The notes under the pieces: generated by a model
What the model was told of the DNA's origin: nothing
The model's input: the letters and a program-made list of their open reading frames with translations, nothing else
Databases searched by the model: none
Shown here: piece after piece, positions 40,801 through 48,743 of the stretch
Layout of the letters: each line of letters opens with the position of its first letter
Numbering within the stretch: position 1 is the stretch's first letter
Position numbers and translations under genes: made by a program
Assembly: GCA_016860845.1 (NCBI GenBank)
Contig: BOKF01000009.1
Span: 1 to 64,000 of the forward strand
Length of the DNA stretch: 64,000 nt
Direction: 5' to 3'
Source: Chloroflexota bacterium
GTDB taxonomy: Bacteria; Chloroflexota; Anaerolineae; 4572-78; J111

Positions 40801-42216
40801 TTTAGCCGGGCAGCTCAAGCGGGTATTCCGGTAGTCACGGCGAACAGCACCGGTCCGCAATTAGCCGCCTGGCCCTGGTTTGGACAGGATGGCTATCAGT
40901 CAGGTTTTATCTTGGCCAATGAATTCAAAAAGTTTCTGCTTGACGCCGGACATTTGAGCGGGGTCATCGTTTTAGGCGCATGTACCACCGCCGAAGTTGT
41001 CATCAGCGCCAGGTATGAGGGCTTTAAGAAGGGTCTGGAAAACAGCGGTTATACCATCACCCCCCTCTATGAGACGACGCTCGACCCGCAGCTTAACTAT
41101 CAAACTTGGGCGGAATTGGTCAAAGCTCAACCCGACCTGGTGGCCGCGGTTGGCCTGTCGGCTCCAGATGTGCCCAGCCTGGCCAAAATTAAGCAGCAGA
41201 CAAACGCCGCATGGCTGATTGCCGGTTACGACTTGGTGGTGGAAACTCTTGAGGCGATCAAAGACGGCCTGGCCCAGGTGGTCATCGGCCAGCATCCTTA
41301 CTTGCAGGGCTATCTGCCCGTGCTGGCTCTGGCGCAACATTTGCGTGAGGGTAAATCCTTGCAGGATTGGATGGTAGAAGGCTGGCTGCCTAACCCCTTG
41401 CTGCCTGACACCAAAGCCGAGATTTCAGTCCCCATTAACCTGGAAGATCAGGTCGTGGGTGTCTTGGACGTACAGGTGGATAAAGTAGACAGCCTGGATG
41501 AAACTGATGCTGATATCCTGCGTTCGCTGGCTAATCAGGTAGCGGTGGCCATCCGTAATGCCCGCCAATTCACCCAAGTTCAGGCCGCTCTGGACGAGGC
41601 TGGCGAACTTCAACGGCGCTATGTTGAGCAATCCTGGGACCGAACCCGGGTAACCCGTAAGAATGTTGGACGAGTTCAATTTAGCCTGGGCGAGTCAGCT
41701 TCACTTGACGAAGCCATTATCGGAAAGGCTCAACAACAAGCTTTGATGCACAAGAAACCAACTGTGGTCAATTTTAATGACCAGCAGGATGACCCGGTTG
41801 AGCAGTACGCCCTGGTGGCGCCAATTTTGCTGCGAGACATCGTCATTGGTGATTTGCAACTGCACGAAAGTAATACCCCGCGAGAATGGACGGAAAGTGA
41901 GTTAGCCCTCATCAGTGCCGTAGTTGACCAGGTGGCCCAGGCGGCCGAGACCTTGCGCTTGCTGGACGAAACCCAGGAGCGGGCCAGCCGCGAGCAGCTT
42001 ATCAGTCAAATCTCTAATAAAATGCGCCGCGCGCCCGATCTGGAGTCCCTGCTCAAAGTAGCGGTGACAGAATTATCCCGGGCCTTAAATCCCGCTCGTA
42101 CATTTGTCCGGATGGACTTGCCGGAAGTCGAGGGGCCGGCTGAGGTCAAGCTGAATGAGGCTGCTGCCAATGGCAAGCCTGAACAGGATCCCAGGGCGGA
42201 GTCTGTAACCGTTTAA
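37897..42216 (+). CDS. Multi-TM CACHE-HAMP sensor with a binding-protein domain inside its GAF
   Basis: 1439 residues. The N-terminus has eight or nine helices (about 20-345; FPSAADVFYLAFYPLVLWGLL), then a TM-bounded CACHE domain (about 370-665; VSSVLGHKASLILREFQQKFPGFIEMFVTNQYGEL), a TM (668-690) and HAMP (VKPITRLTTVAAQIAGGDFSAQ). A GAF starts at about 765 and runs to VVLAPNLAR (841). Where sister GAFs continue to WLPNPLLP, this one has about 320 extra residues before resuming at Trp1163 (WLPNPLLPDTKAEISVPI). The insert holds a complete sugar-type periplasmic-binding fold (about 893-1155): KLGYVLHFLGDFTQAIKQGAEDAARDLG, DGLVVIPELEDP and GIPVVTANSTG. By topology it is cytoplasmic. The diverged GAF-like module (RRYVEQSWDR) and cassette REQLISQISNKMRRAPDL end the protein. 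There is no kinase. Confidence 0.88.
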   Translation: MTNNNPTSTQVTRRFLPVWLTGAWGALGIAAGLYLIPYLAWFYFHWGGEANAQLISDLACLPLDLLTALAAWRVATQRQLDIRLRRVWLILGLAMFSFLIADLIWLYLENFLEVPPFPSAADVFYLAFYPLVLWGLLSLPGAPLNRRERWEFLLNLFIVMTVATMFVWYFVIVSTAAANQGDFLAQVIAVAYPIGDLVVLGGIIAVLFRRPDRDTGAALLLFLVGIILFVAADMVFLYTSLNGTYETGGWVDSGWVIASAFFIWAALRQLYVSPASAPASKLASTLDRFTKFLPFLAVGFGYGLVLYLTLVDFSAADAVWLFIGAVALTILVISRQVVSPTFAHLSLRVKLVLAFLAVVVLSLGVVTLVVNQVIRTGLTEQGGINLHALAEVKAQQIAELLDRQLETLKVFGLNPIFRDVVEANRAHNSGDPAALQEQIRRLDLQWDVLADNDPLVSSVLGHKASLILREFQQKFPGFIEMFVTNQYGELVGATQRTANYDYSAEAWWQAAYNQGEGSIYIGQPEFNNQISAVGVIMAVPVRSRFDQKVIGVLRSTYSLAALTEGLASARVGQTGHSNLLLPSGQILYSDGRLEPVEPATLAQLNTLADAPYDHLTFQGESRLVSQAPIVEREGDDETELIQQLNWKLLVDQNTAEALAPAEQATQIALLASLGALLLAVLLAMFVARLMVKPITRLTTVAAQIAGGDFSAQAAVEARDEIGRLAATFNTMTGQLRQTLARLERRTQALATNAEVSHRLSTVLDQQQLMAEVVEQVQNAFNYYHTQIYLLDEPGQNLVLTSATGEAGQAMLARGHTIPVGKGLVGRAAAKNAVVLAPNLARMILPEVVTQTNIELIYRREADPALQTGWYHDDIDRTFVDFEAMTAALTQSARPLKLGYVLHFLGDFTQAIKQGAEDAARDLGLEIEVVAPGRHGDKIEAVSLFEQMVQAGKDGLVVIPELEDPWPGPFSRAAQAGIPVVTANSTGPQLAAWPWFGQDGYQSGFILANEFKKFLLDAGHLSGVIVLGACTTAEVVISARYEGFKKGLENSGYTITPLYETTLDPQLNYQTWAELVKAQPDLVAAVGLSAPDVPSLAKIKQQTNAAWLIAGYDLVVETLEAIKDGLAQVVIGQHPYLQGYLPVLALAQHLREGKSLQDWMVEGWLPNPLLPDTKAEISVPINLEDQVVGVLDVQVDKVDSLDETDADILRSLANQVAVAIRNARQFTQVQAALDEAGELQRRYVEQSWDRTRVTRKNVGRVQFSLGESASLDEAIIGKAQQQALMHKKPTVVNFNDQQDDPVEQYALVAPILLRDIVIGDLQLHESNTPREWTESELALISAVVDQVAQAAETLRLLDETQERASREQLISQISNKMRRAPDLESLLKVAVTELSRALNPARTFVRMDLPEVEGPAEVKLNEAAANGKPEQDPRAESVTV

Positions 42217-42248
42217 CCCACCTGGAATGAGGTTAGGAAATTCTAAAG

Positions 42249-44147
42249 ATGAACAAGATAGCGCGAATTCACCCAAAAAATCACGATGATAAGTCTGATC
42301 AATCAGTCCCCAGCCGGCCGCTCCAGGAACAACTGGCTGAAAAATCGCGCCTGCTCCAGCAGGCGCAGCAGCGCATAGCTGAACTGGAAGCTGAACAAAA
42401 TTTTTTTAAGGCTATCATCAATTATCTCCCCACTCCAATTTTTGTAAAAGAAGCCCAGGAGCTGCGTTTTGTCCTCTGGAACAAAGCCAGCGAAGCGTTG
42501 TTTGGCTTTAATCAAGAAGAAATCCTGGGTAAAAACGATTATGATTTATTCCCTCCGCACGAAGCCGATTTTTTTACGGATAAAGACCGGCTTGTCTTGG
42601 CCGGGGATCAGGAGTTGGATATTCCTGAAGAGTCAATCCATACCGCTCATCAAGGTGTCCGCTGGCTGCATACCAGGAAAATACCCATCCAGAGCGCGGA
42701 TGGTGAACCAAAATATCTGCTTGGTATTTCTGAAGATATTAGCGAGCGTAAGCGGACCGAGGACACCCTGGGTAAAAGTGAAGTAATGTACCGCGCCCTT
42801 TTAAACGCTATCCCGGATTTGATGATTCGGCTCAACCAAGATGGCGTCTATCTGGATTTCAAGGTGCCAAAAGGCATGCAGATATTGGGATCTGCCAGTG
42901 AACTTTTAGGCAAAACCGAATATGAGGTACTGCCGGCAGAGATGGCTACCCGGCGCATGCAGCATGTGAACCAAGCCCTGCAAACCGGCGAGATTCAAAT
43001 CTTCGAGTATCAGCTTCCTCTAGAGGATGAAATACGCTATGAGGAGGCCCGAATCGTACCCAGTGGCAAAGATGAAGTCCTGCTCATTGTCCGCGATATC
43101 ACCGAGCGCAAACGGGCTGAAGAGGCGTTGCGCCAGGGTGAGGAACGGTATCGGAGTTTGTATGAAGACTCGCCCATTGCGATTTGGGAAGAAGATTTTT
43201 CGGCGGTCAAGGCCTATAGCGACGAGTTACACCGTCAGGGCGTGGCCGATTTTAGAGCCTTTTTTGAGCAACAGCCTGAGATAGTGCGCTACTGCGCTGA
43301 CCTGGCCCAGGTTGTGGATGTCAACATGGTGACACTCAAGCTCTATCAGGCTGCCGATAAAGCCGAATTCTTCAATGGGTTAGGCCGGATTTTTGGCCCG
43401 GAAACCTTGGCTTCTTTCCGGGAAGAGATGATCGCTATTGCTGAAGGCCGAACCCGGTTTCAAGGCGAGAGCATTCATCATACCTTAACCGGGTCAAAGA
43501 TACATGTATCCTTGAGCTGGTCCATCGCGCCGGGATACGAGGACACCTATGCCAAGGTCATTGTTTCTATCATGGACATCACTGACCGCAGGCAAGCCGA
43601 AGAAACGCTGGCCAAACGCGCCGCAGAATTAACCTGTTTGAACGACATCGGACGTGAACTGGAAGTTTCGCCGCCGGTACCGGACCTGCTGGAATGGGTG
43701 GCCAGGCGAGTTCCCCCGGCCATGCAGTATCCCGCCCTATGCCAGGTAGCGATTGAATATGAGGGACAAGTTTACGGAGTGCCGGAAGCGGTCAAGTTGT
43801 CCACCCAAATGACACATGGTCTCTATATTGGCGGTCAGATAAAGGGGCGAATTTATATTGCCTATACCGCGAAATACGACTTTCTCAACGAGGAAAGCGC
43901 CCTATTGGGTGGAATAGCCAGCCGCTTGAGCAACCATTTGGAGAATCGCCATCTTTTTGAACAAGTTCAGGCCCGGGTCCGGCGCGAGCAACTGCTGCGT
44001 GAAGTCACTACCCGTATTCGCGGTTCGGTTGACGTGGATACCGTCATGCGTACCGTGGCCCGTGAAGTAGGTCAGGCCCTGGGCCGGCCCGCCTTTATCT
44101 ACCTGGGGCCTGGTTCTGACGAACAAGAGGAAGCGCAAAATGAGTGA
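42249..44147 (+). CDS. Soluble PAS-PAS-PAS sensor without kinase
   Basis: 632 residues, no membrane segment. A coiled coil (about 20-55, LQEQLAEKSRLLQQAQQRI) leads to PAS1 (55-175, TPIFVKEAQELRFVLWNKASEALFGF), PAS2 (178-295, PDLMIRLNQDGVYLDFKVPKG) and a longer PAS variant (297-455) with FRAFFEQQPEIVRYCADLAQVVDVN before a typical DITDRRQAEE hinge. A short GAF-like domain (460-595: LTCLNDIGRELEVSPPVPDLLEWVARRVPPAMQYP) and the cassette REQLLREVTTRIRGSVDV end it. The short GAF-like domain recurs in the 1997-residue sensor. The gene overlaps the next by eight bases (ATGAGTGA), so the two are translationally coupled and probably form a complex. Confidence 0.88.
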   Translation: MNKIARIHPKNHDDKSDQSVPSRPLQEQLAEKSRLLQQAQQRIAELEAEQNFFKAIINYLPTPIFVKEAQELRFVLWNKASEALFGFNQEEILGKNDYDLFPPHEADFFTDKDRLVLAGDQELDIPEESIHTAHQGVRWLHTRKIPIQSADGEPKYLLGISEDISERKRTEDTLGKSEVMYRALLNAIPDLMIRLNQDGVYLDFKVPKGMQILGSASELLGKTEYEVLPAEMATRRMQHVNQALQTGEIQIFEYQLPLEDEIRYEEARIVPSGKDEVLLIVRDITERKRAEEALRQGEERYRSLYEDSPIAIWEEDFSAVKAYSDELHRQGVADFRAFFEQQPEIVRYCADLAQVVDVNMVTLKLYQAADKAEFFNGLGRIFGPETLASFREEMIAIAEGRTRFQGESIHHTLTGSKIHVSLSWSIAPGYEDTYAKVIVSIMDITDRRQAEETLAKRAAELTCLNDIGRELEVSPPVPDLLEWVARRVPPAMQYPALCQVAIEYEGQVYGVPEAVKLSTQMTHGLYIGGQIKGRIYIAYTAKYDFLNEESALLGGIASRLSNHLENRHLFEQVQARVRREQLLREVTTRIRGSVDVDTVMRTVAREVGQALGRPAFIYLGPGSDEQEEAQNE

Positions 44148-47100
44148 TAAACAGAATTTATGCCGACGATTATTTGAAACGGCCGGTGAGGCGCTCCTGG
44201 TCATCCAGGCAGGCCAAATTGTGGAGGCCAATGCCAGCGCCGCTGCTTTATTAGGCTGTTCCCAGGAGACACTGTTAAACCAAACCCTGCTCCATTTTTC
44301 ACCGCTCATGCAGCCGGATGGCAGTAATTCAGCCCAGGCGCTGCCGGAGAAAATGGCGGCGGCCCTGGCCGGTCGGCCCCAACGATTTGAATGGCTCTGC
44401 CAGACCTCTACGGATGAAACGGTATTCACCGAGATGGCCCTAAGTGGGGTTGAATTTGAAGGTAAAGCTTACCTACAGGTTTCTATCCACGATATCAGCC
44501 GCTACAAACAAGCTGAGGCGGAATTGATTCGAGAACGCAATTTGTTGCGCAGCCTCATTGATAAATTACCCGATACGAATGCCTTTGTAAAAGACACGGC
44601 CAGCCGTTTTATCTTTACCAATGCGGCCCACTTGAACGTGATGGGGATTGACCGGCTAGACCAGGTGATTGGCAAAACCGATTTTGACTTTTTCCCTCAC
44701 GAATTGGCCGAACAATATTTTGCCGACGAAGAGGCGATTATCCGGTCGGGCCAGCCTCTCCTCGATCTGGTCGAACCGGCGATTGATAGTGCAGGCCACA
44801 AAAAGTGGTACTTGACCAATAAATTGCCTCTGTTTGATGAAAATAACCAGGTGGTTGGTCTGGTTGGGATGAGCTTGGATATTACCAAGCGGAAGGAAGC
44901 GGAAGAATCGCTTCGTCAAAGCCAGCAGTTATTGCAGGTGGTGATGGACAACATTCCGCAAAGTATCTTTTGGAAGGACAGTAATCTCACTTACCTGGGT
45001 TGTAACCTTGCTTTTGCCGAGGATGCAAATCTGCCTTCACCCGAGGCAATCATCGGGAAGACTGATTTTGAGATGGTTTGGCGAGAGCAAGCTGAACTTT
45101 ACCAGGCTGATGACCGTCAGGTGATGGAGCTGGGTCAGCCCAAGCTCAACTACGAAGAGCCACAAACCACTGCAGCCGGTACGAAGATTTGGCTGCGCAC
45201 CAGCAAGGTGCCGATACATGATGCTGAAGGTAATGTTGTGGCTGTGTTGGGCATGTATGAGGATATTACTGAGCAGAAAAGAGCTGAAGAGGCGCTCCAA
45301 GAATCTGAGCACAGATTAGCCAATATCATTAACTTTTTACCCAGCCCTACCTTTGTAATTGATCGGGAAGGCAAAGTAATTGCCTGGAACCAGGCTATCG
45401 AAGAAGCCCTGGGCGTTAAGGCTGAAGATATTATGGGTAAAGGCAATTACGAATATGCCCTGGCCTTCTACGGTGAACGCCGGCCCATTTTAATTGACCT
45501 GGTCTTTGAGCCGTTAGAAAAGATTGAGCAGAAATATTTCAATGTCCGGCGAGAAGGTGATACCCTCAGCGCCGAAGCGCACGTTTTTCCACGAGGACAG
45601 GAACGCTATTTTGTGGGCACGGCGGCCCCCATGTATGACGCACAGGGGAATATTGTTGGCGCTATTCAGACCCTGCGGGATGCTACCGAGCAGAGGCAGT
45701 CCGAGCTGGCCCTGCAAGAATCTGAGCGTAGACTGGGCGATATCATCAACTTTTTACCTACCCCTACTTTTGTGATTGACCGGGAGGGGAAGGTCATTGC
45801 CTGGAACCAGGCTATTGCCGAGGTCACCGGGGTTAAGGCCGAGGATATCCTGGGTAAAGGCAATTACGAGTATGCTTTGCCGTTTTTTGGTAAGCGCCGC
45901 CCGCTGCTCATTGACCTGATCTTTGAGCCGGAGGAGGAGATAGCCAAGAACTATACCAATGTCCGGCGTGAAGGCCGTAGCCTTTTAGCCGAAAACCGCG
46001 TTTTCCCCAGAGGCATAGAACGCTATTATGACTTGAGCGCAGCCGGGTTGTATGACTCCCAGGGCAACCTGGTTGGGGCGATCGAAGCCTTTCGGGATAT
46101 TACCGAACAGAAGCAAGCTGAAGAAGAATTAAAGAAATACCGCGACCGGCTAGAGGAGCTGGTTGAGGCCCGGACGGAAGAATTGGAAGATCGTGTGCGT
46201 GAGTTGAATGCACTCCAGCGCCTGATGAGCCGCGAAGGCTGGCAAGCCTTCCAATCGGTGCGGGAGCGGGCGACCTCAGCTTACCTGTTTGATCAAACCT
46301 CGGTCCAGGCGACCACGATGGCTGAGTTGGGATTGGCGCATAATGGAAACGCCCAAAAAGAGTTAGCCAGCCAGATGACTGCGGGTAATGGCCGCCTTAT
46401 CGCCAGGCCGTTGGCCGTGCATGGTGAATTTATCGGCGCCCTCGGAATTCAAACTGAGGCCGATGAGCCATTGCCACCTGAAGATCAAGCCTTCTTAGAT
46501 GCCGTGGCTGAACAGGTGGCTGAAGCGCTGGAAAGATCCAGGCTGCTGGAACAAACGCAGAAACGGGCCGTAGAAATGGAGACGGTCGCTCAGGTCAGCA
46601 CGGTAATTTCGACGATTTTGGACACCAACCAACTGCTGCAAGAAGTAGCCGATTTGACCAAAACGCGCTTTGGCCTATACCACGCCCATATCTATTTGTT
46701 AAATGAAACCGGCGATACGCTCAAATTGGCGGCTGGCGCCGGTGAGGTTGGCCGGCGCATGATCACCGAGGGCTGGAACATTCCCTTGACCCACGAACGC
46801 TCCCTGGTGGCGCGAGCTGCCCGGAGTCGCCAGGGCGTCATGGTCAATGATGTGCGCCAGAATCCTGATTTTATGCCCAACCCTCTTTTGCCCGATACGG
46901 CGGCCGAATTGGCCGTACCCATAGTCGTTGGCGATGAGGTGTTGGGGGTGCTCGACGTGCAGGCCGATGTGACCGGGCGTTTTACCAGCGACGATGTGCG
47001 GGTTATGACCACCCTGACCAGCCAGGTGGCCGTTGCCCTGCAAAATGCCGGCCAGTACCAGCAAACCGAAGCAGCCCTGACTGATGTTGAGCAATCCCAA

Positions 47101-48552
47101 CAGTTACTGCGCTCTATTATTGATGCCACCCCGGACTGGATCTTTGTAAAAGACCGGGAGCACCGTTATCGCCTGGTGAACCAGTCATACGCCGACTCCA
47201 TGCATGTCCCGGTTGATGAGTTCATCGGCAAGAATGATCTGGATATCGGCTTTCCTGAAGAGATTATCAAAGGCAATCCAGAGAAGGGCATTCGTGGTTT
47301 TTGGACGGATGACCGTGAGGTGATGGACAGCGGCCAAATCCGGGTGATTGACGTTGAACCGGGGGTGGTGGATGGTCAGCCGGTCTTCCTCAGCACGATT
47401 AAAGTACCTTTGCGTGATGCCAGTGGAGATGTGTGGGGCGTGCTGGGCTTTGTCCGGGACATAACTCAACGTGAACAGTTATTGACTGAAGCAGCAAATC
47501 TCTACGAAGCCAGTCGCCGTATCAGTCAGGCGAATAATCCACAAGAGATCGTTGCTGCCGTGGTTGAGGAGCTAGCCATACCGGTTATCAACCGGGCCCT
47601 GTTAGTAATGTTTGAACTCGACTCAGCCGGTGAATTGGAAACGATGACCGTAGTAGCCAACTGGCATAGCGGCCAGGGAACGTTACCCACACCTGTTGGG
47701 GTGCGATATCCAAAAGCAACGTTTGCGGCACTTGGGTTACTTATCACTTCTGAGCCGCTTTTCTTTGACGATATCCAGCATGATGAGCGAATTGATCCAA
47801 CTACCTTAGCTATATTACAACAGTTAAATGTTCATGCGATGGCTGTACTGCCGTTGTGGGTTGGTTCGCGCCAATTAGGGAGTTTATTGCTTGAAATAGA
47901 AGAAGTTTACAAATTTACAGAGCGTGATATCCGCCTCAATCGCTCGTTTATAAGTCAAGCAGCAGTAGCTATTGACAACATCCGTCTCCTCGAAGAGACT
48001 CGGTCGGCCTTGGCCGAAGTTGAGCGAACCCAGCGCCGCTATACGGTCCAGGCCTGGGAAACCTACCGCGATAGGCTGGCAACTTTGAGCTACGAACAAG
48101 TCCGGGAGGGCATCACACCTCTGGGAGATAATTTGTTACCTGAGATTACCCAGGTAATGACCGAACGACGAGTCGTGATTGGCGACCAGCCATCAGGTTT
48201 AATTGACCCCGGTTCGGCGAATGAAACCGATGCCGGTCTAATCGTCCCGCTCACCGTCCGGGGTGAAATGATTGGCGTCCTCGGCTTGCAAGAAACGGAC
48301 GAACGGCGAGTCTGGTCGCCCGAAGAGATGGCCCTGATCGAGGCGATTAGTGAGCAATTTGTCCAGGCGGCTGAAAATATCCGGCTGATTGACGAAAGCC
48401 AGCAACGCGCTGCTCGTGAAAGACGAGTCAACGAAATTGGCGAAAAAATCCAGGCTGCCCAATCGCTGGAAGAAGCCCTCAAGATTGCGGTGAAGGAAGT
48501 GGGCTTGAGCCTGCAAGCGCCGCAAACAGTGGTCAAACTAGAGGTTAAATGA
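44140..48552 (+). CDS. Soluble six-PAS, multi-GAF sensor without kinase
   Basis: 1470 residues. PAS1 to PAS5 lie at about 12-115, 129-255, 258-380, 385-510 and 526-650. PAS4 and PAS5 are close duplicates (IINFLPSPTFVIDREGKVIAW and IINFLPTPTFVIDREGKVIAW). A coiled coil (666-700) and a short GAF-like segment (to 805) precede a GAF (807-980, NPDFMPNPLLPDTAAELAVPI). PAS6 (987-1112, PDWIFVKDREHRYRLVNQSY) follows, then another GAF (1115-1285), the diverged GAF-like module (RRYTVQAWETYRDR, 1296-1420) and the cassette RERRVNEIGEKIQAAQSL. No catalytic output was found. It likely integrates intracellular cues such as small ligands or redox state, though no cofactor can be assigned. It overlaps the preceding PAS gene by eight bases. 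Confidence 0.88.
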   Translation: MSDKQNLCRRLFETAGEALLVIQAGQIVEANASAAALLGCSQETLLNQTLLHFSPLMQPDGSNSAQALPEKMAAALAGRPQRFEWLCQTSTDETVFTEMALSGVEFEGKAYLQVSIHDISRYKQAEAELIRERNLLRSLIDKLPDTNAFVKDTASRFIFTNAAHLNVMGIDRLDQVIGKTDFDFFPHELAEQYFADEEAIIRSGQPLLDLVEPAIDSAGHKKWYLTNKLPLFDENNQVVGLVGMSLDITKRKEAEESLRQSQQLLQVVMDNIPQSIFWKDSNLTYLGCNLAFAEDANLPSPEAIIGKTDFEMVWREQAELYQADDRQVMELGQPKLNYEEPQTTAAGTKIWLRTSKVPIHDAEGNVVAVLGMYEDITEQKRAEEALQESEHRLANIINFLPSPTFVIDREGKVIAWNQAIEEALGVKAEDIMGKGNYEYALAFYGERRPILIDLVFEPLEKIEQKYFNVRREGDTLSAEAHVFPRGQERYFVGTAAPMYDAQGNIVGAIQTLRDATEQRQSELALQESERRLGDIINFLPTPTFVIDREGKVIAWNQAIAEVTGVKAEDILGKGNYEYALPFFGKRRPLLIDLIFEPEEEIAKNYTNVRREGRSLLAENRVFPRGIERYYDLSAAGLYDSQGNLVGAIEAFRDITEQKQAEEELKKYRDRLEELVEARTEELEDRVRELNALQRLMSREGWQAFQSVRERATSAYLFDQTSVQATTMAELGLAHNGNAQKELASQMTAGNGRLIARPLAVHGEFIGALGIQTEADEPLPPEDQAFLDAVAEQVAEALERSRLLEQTQKRAVEMETVAQVSTVISTILDTNQLLQEVADLTKTRFGLYHAHIYLLNETGDTLKLAAGAGEVGRRMITEGWNIPLTHERSLVARAARSRQGVMVNDVRQNPDFMPNPLLPDTAAELAVPIVVGDEVLGVLDVQADVTGRFTSDDVRVMTTLTSQVAVALQNAGQYQQTEAALTDVEQSQQLLRSIIDATPDWIFVKDREHRYRLVNQSYADSMHVPVDEFIGKNDLDIGFPEEIIKGNPEKGIRGFWTDDREVMDSGQIRVIDVEPGVVDGQPVFLSTIKVPLRDASGDVWGVLGFVRDITQREQLLTEAANLYEASRRISQANNPQEIVAAVVEELAIPVINRALLVMFELDSAGELETMTVVANWHSGQGTLPTPVGVRYPKATFAALGLLITSEPLFFDDIQHDERIDPTTLAILQQLNVHAMAVLPLWVGSRQLGSLLLEIEEVYKFTERDIRLNRSFISQAAVAIDNIRLLEETRSALAEVERTQRRYTVQAWETYRDRLATLSYEQVREGITPLGDNLLPEITQVMTERRVVIGDQPSGLIDPGSANETDAGLIVPLTVRGEMIGVLGLQETDERRVWSPEEMALIEAISEQFVQAAENIRLIDESQQRAARERRVNEIGEKIQAAQSLEEALKIAVKEVGLSLQAPQTVVKLEVK

Positions 48553-48743
48553 CTTTTGGGAAAAATTGTCAAGTACCATGAACCTTGTTTTTTGGTGGCT
48601 TTTGCCTCTGTTGGGAAGCTATGGTTGTGTGATATTCTCTTTTGAGAAAGTATGGGATACCCGCGTTCGGAAAGATCCATACCGGTTGAGGTGTTTAAGA
48701 ATTTCGGCCAGGGTGGTTGAAAAAACTTGCCCGGAGGAACAAG

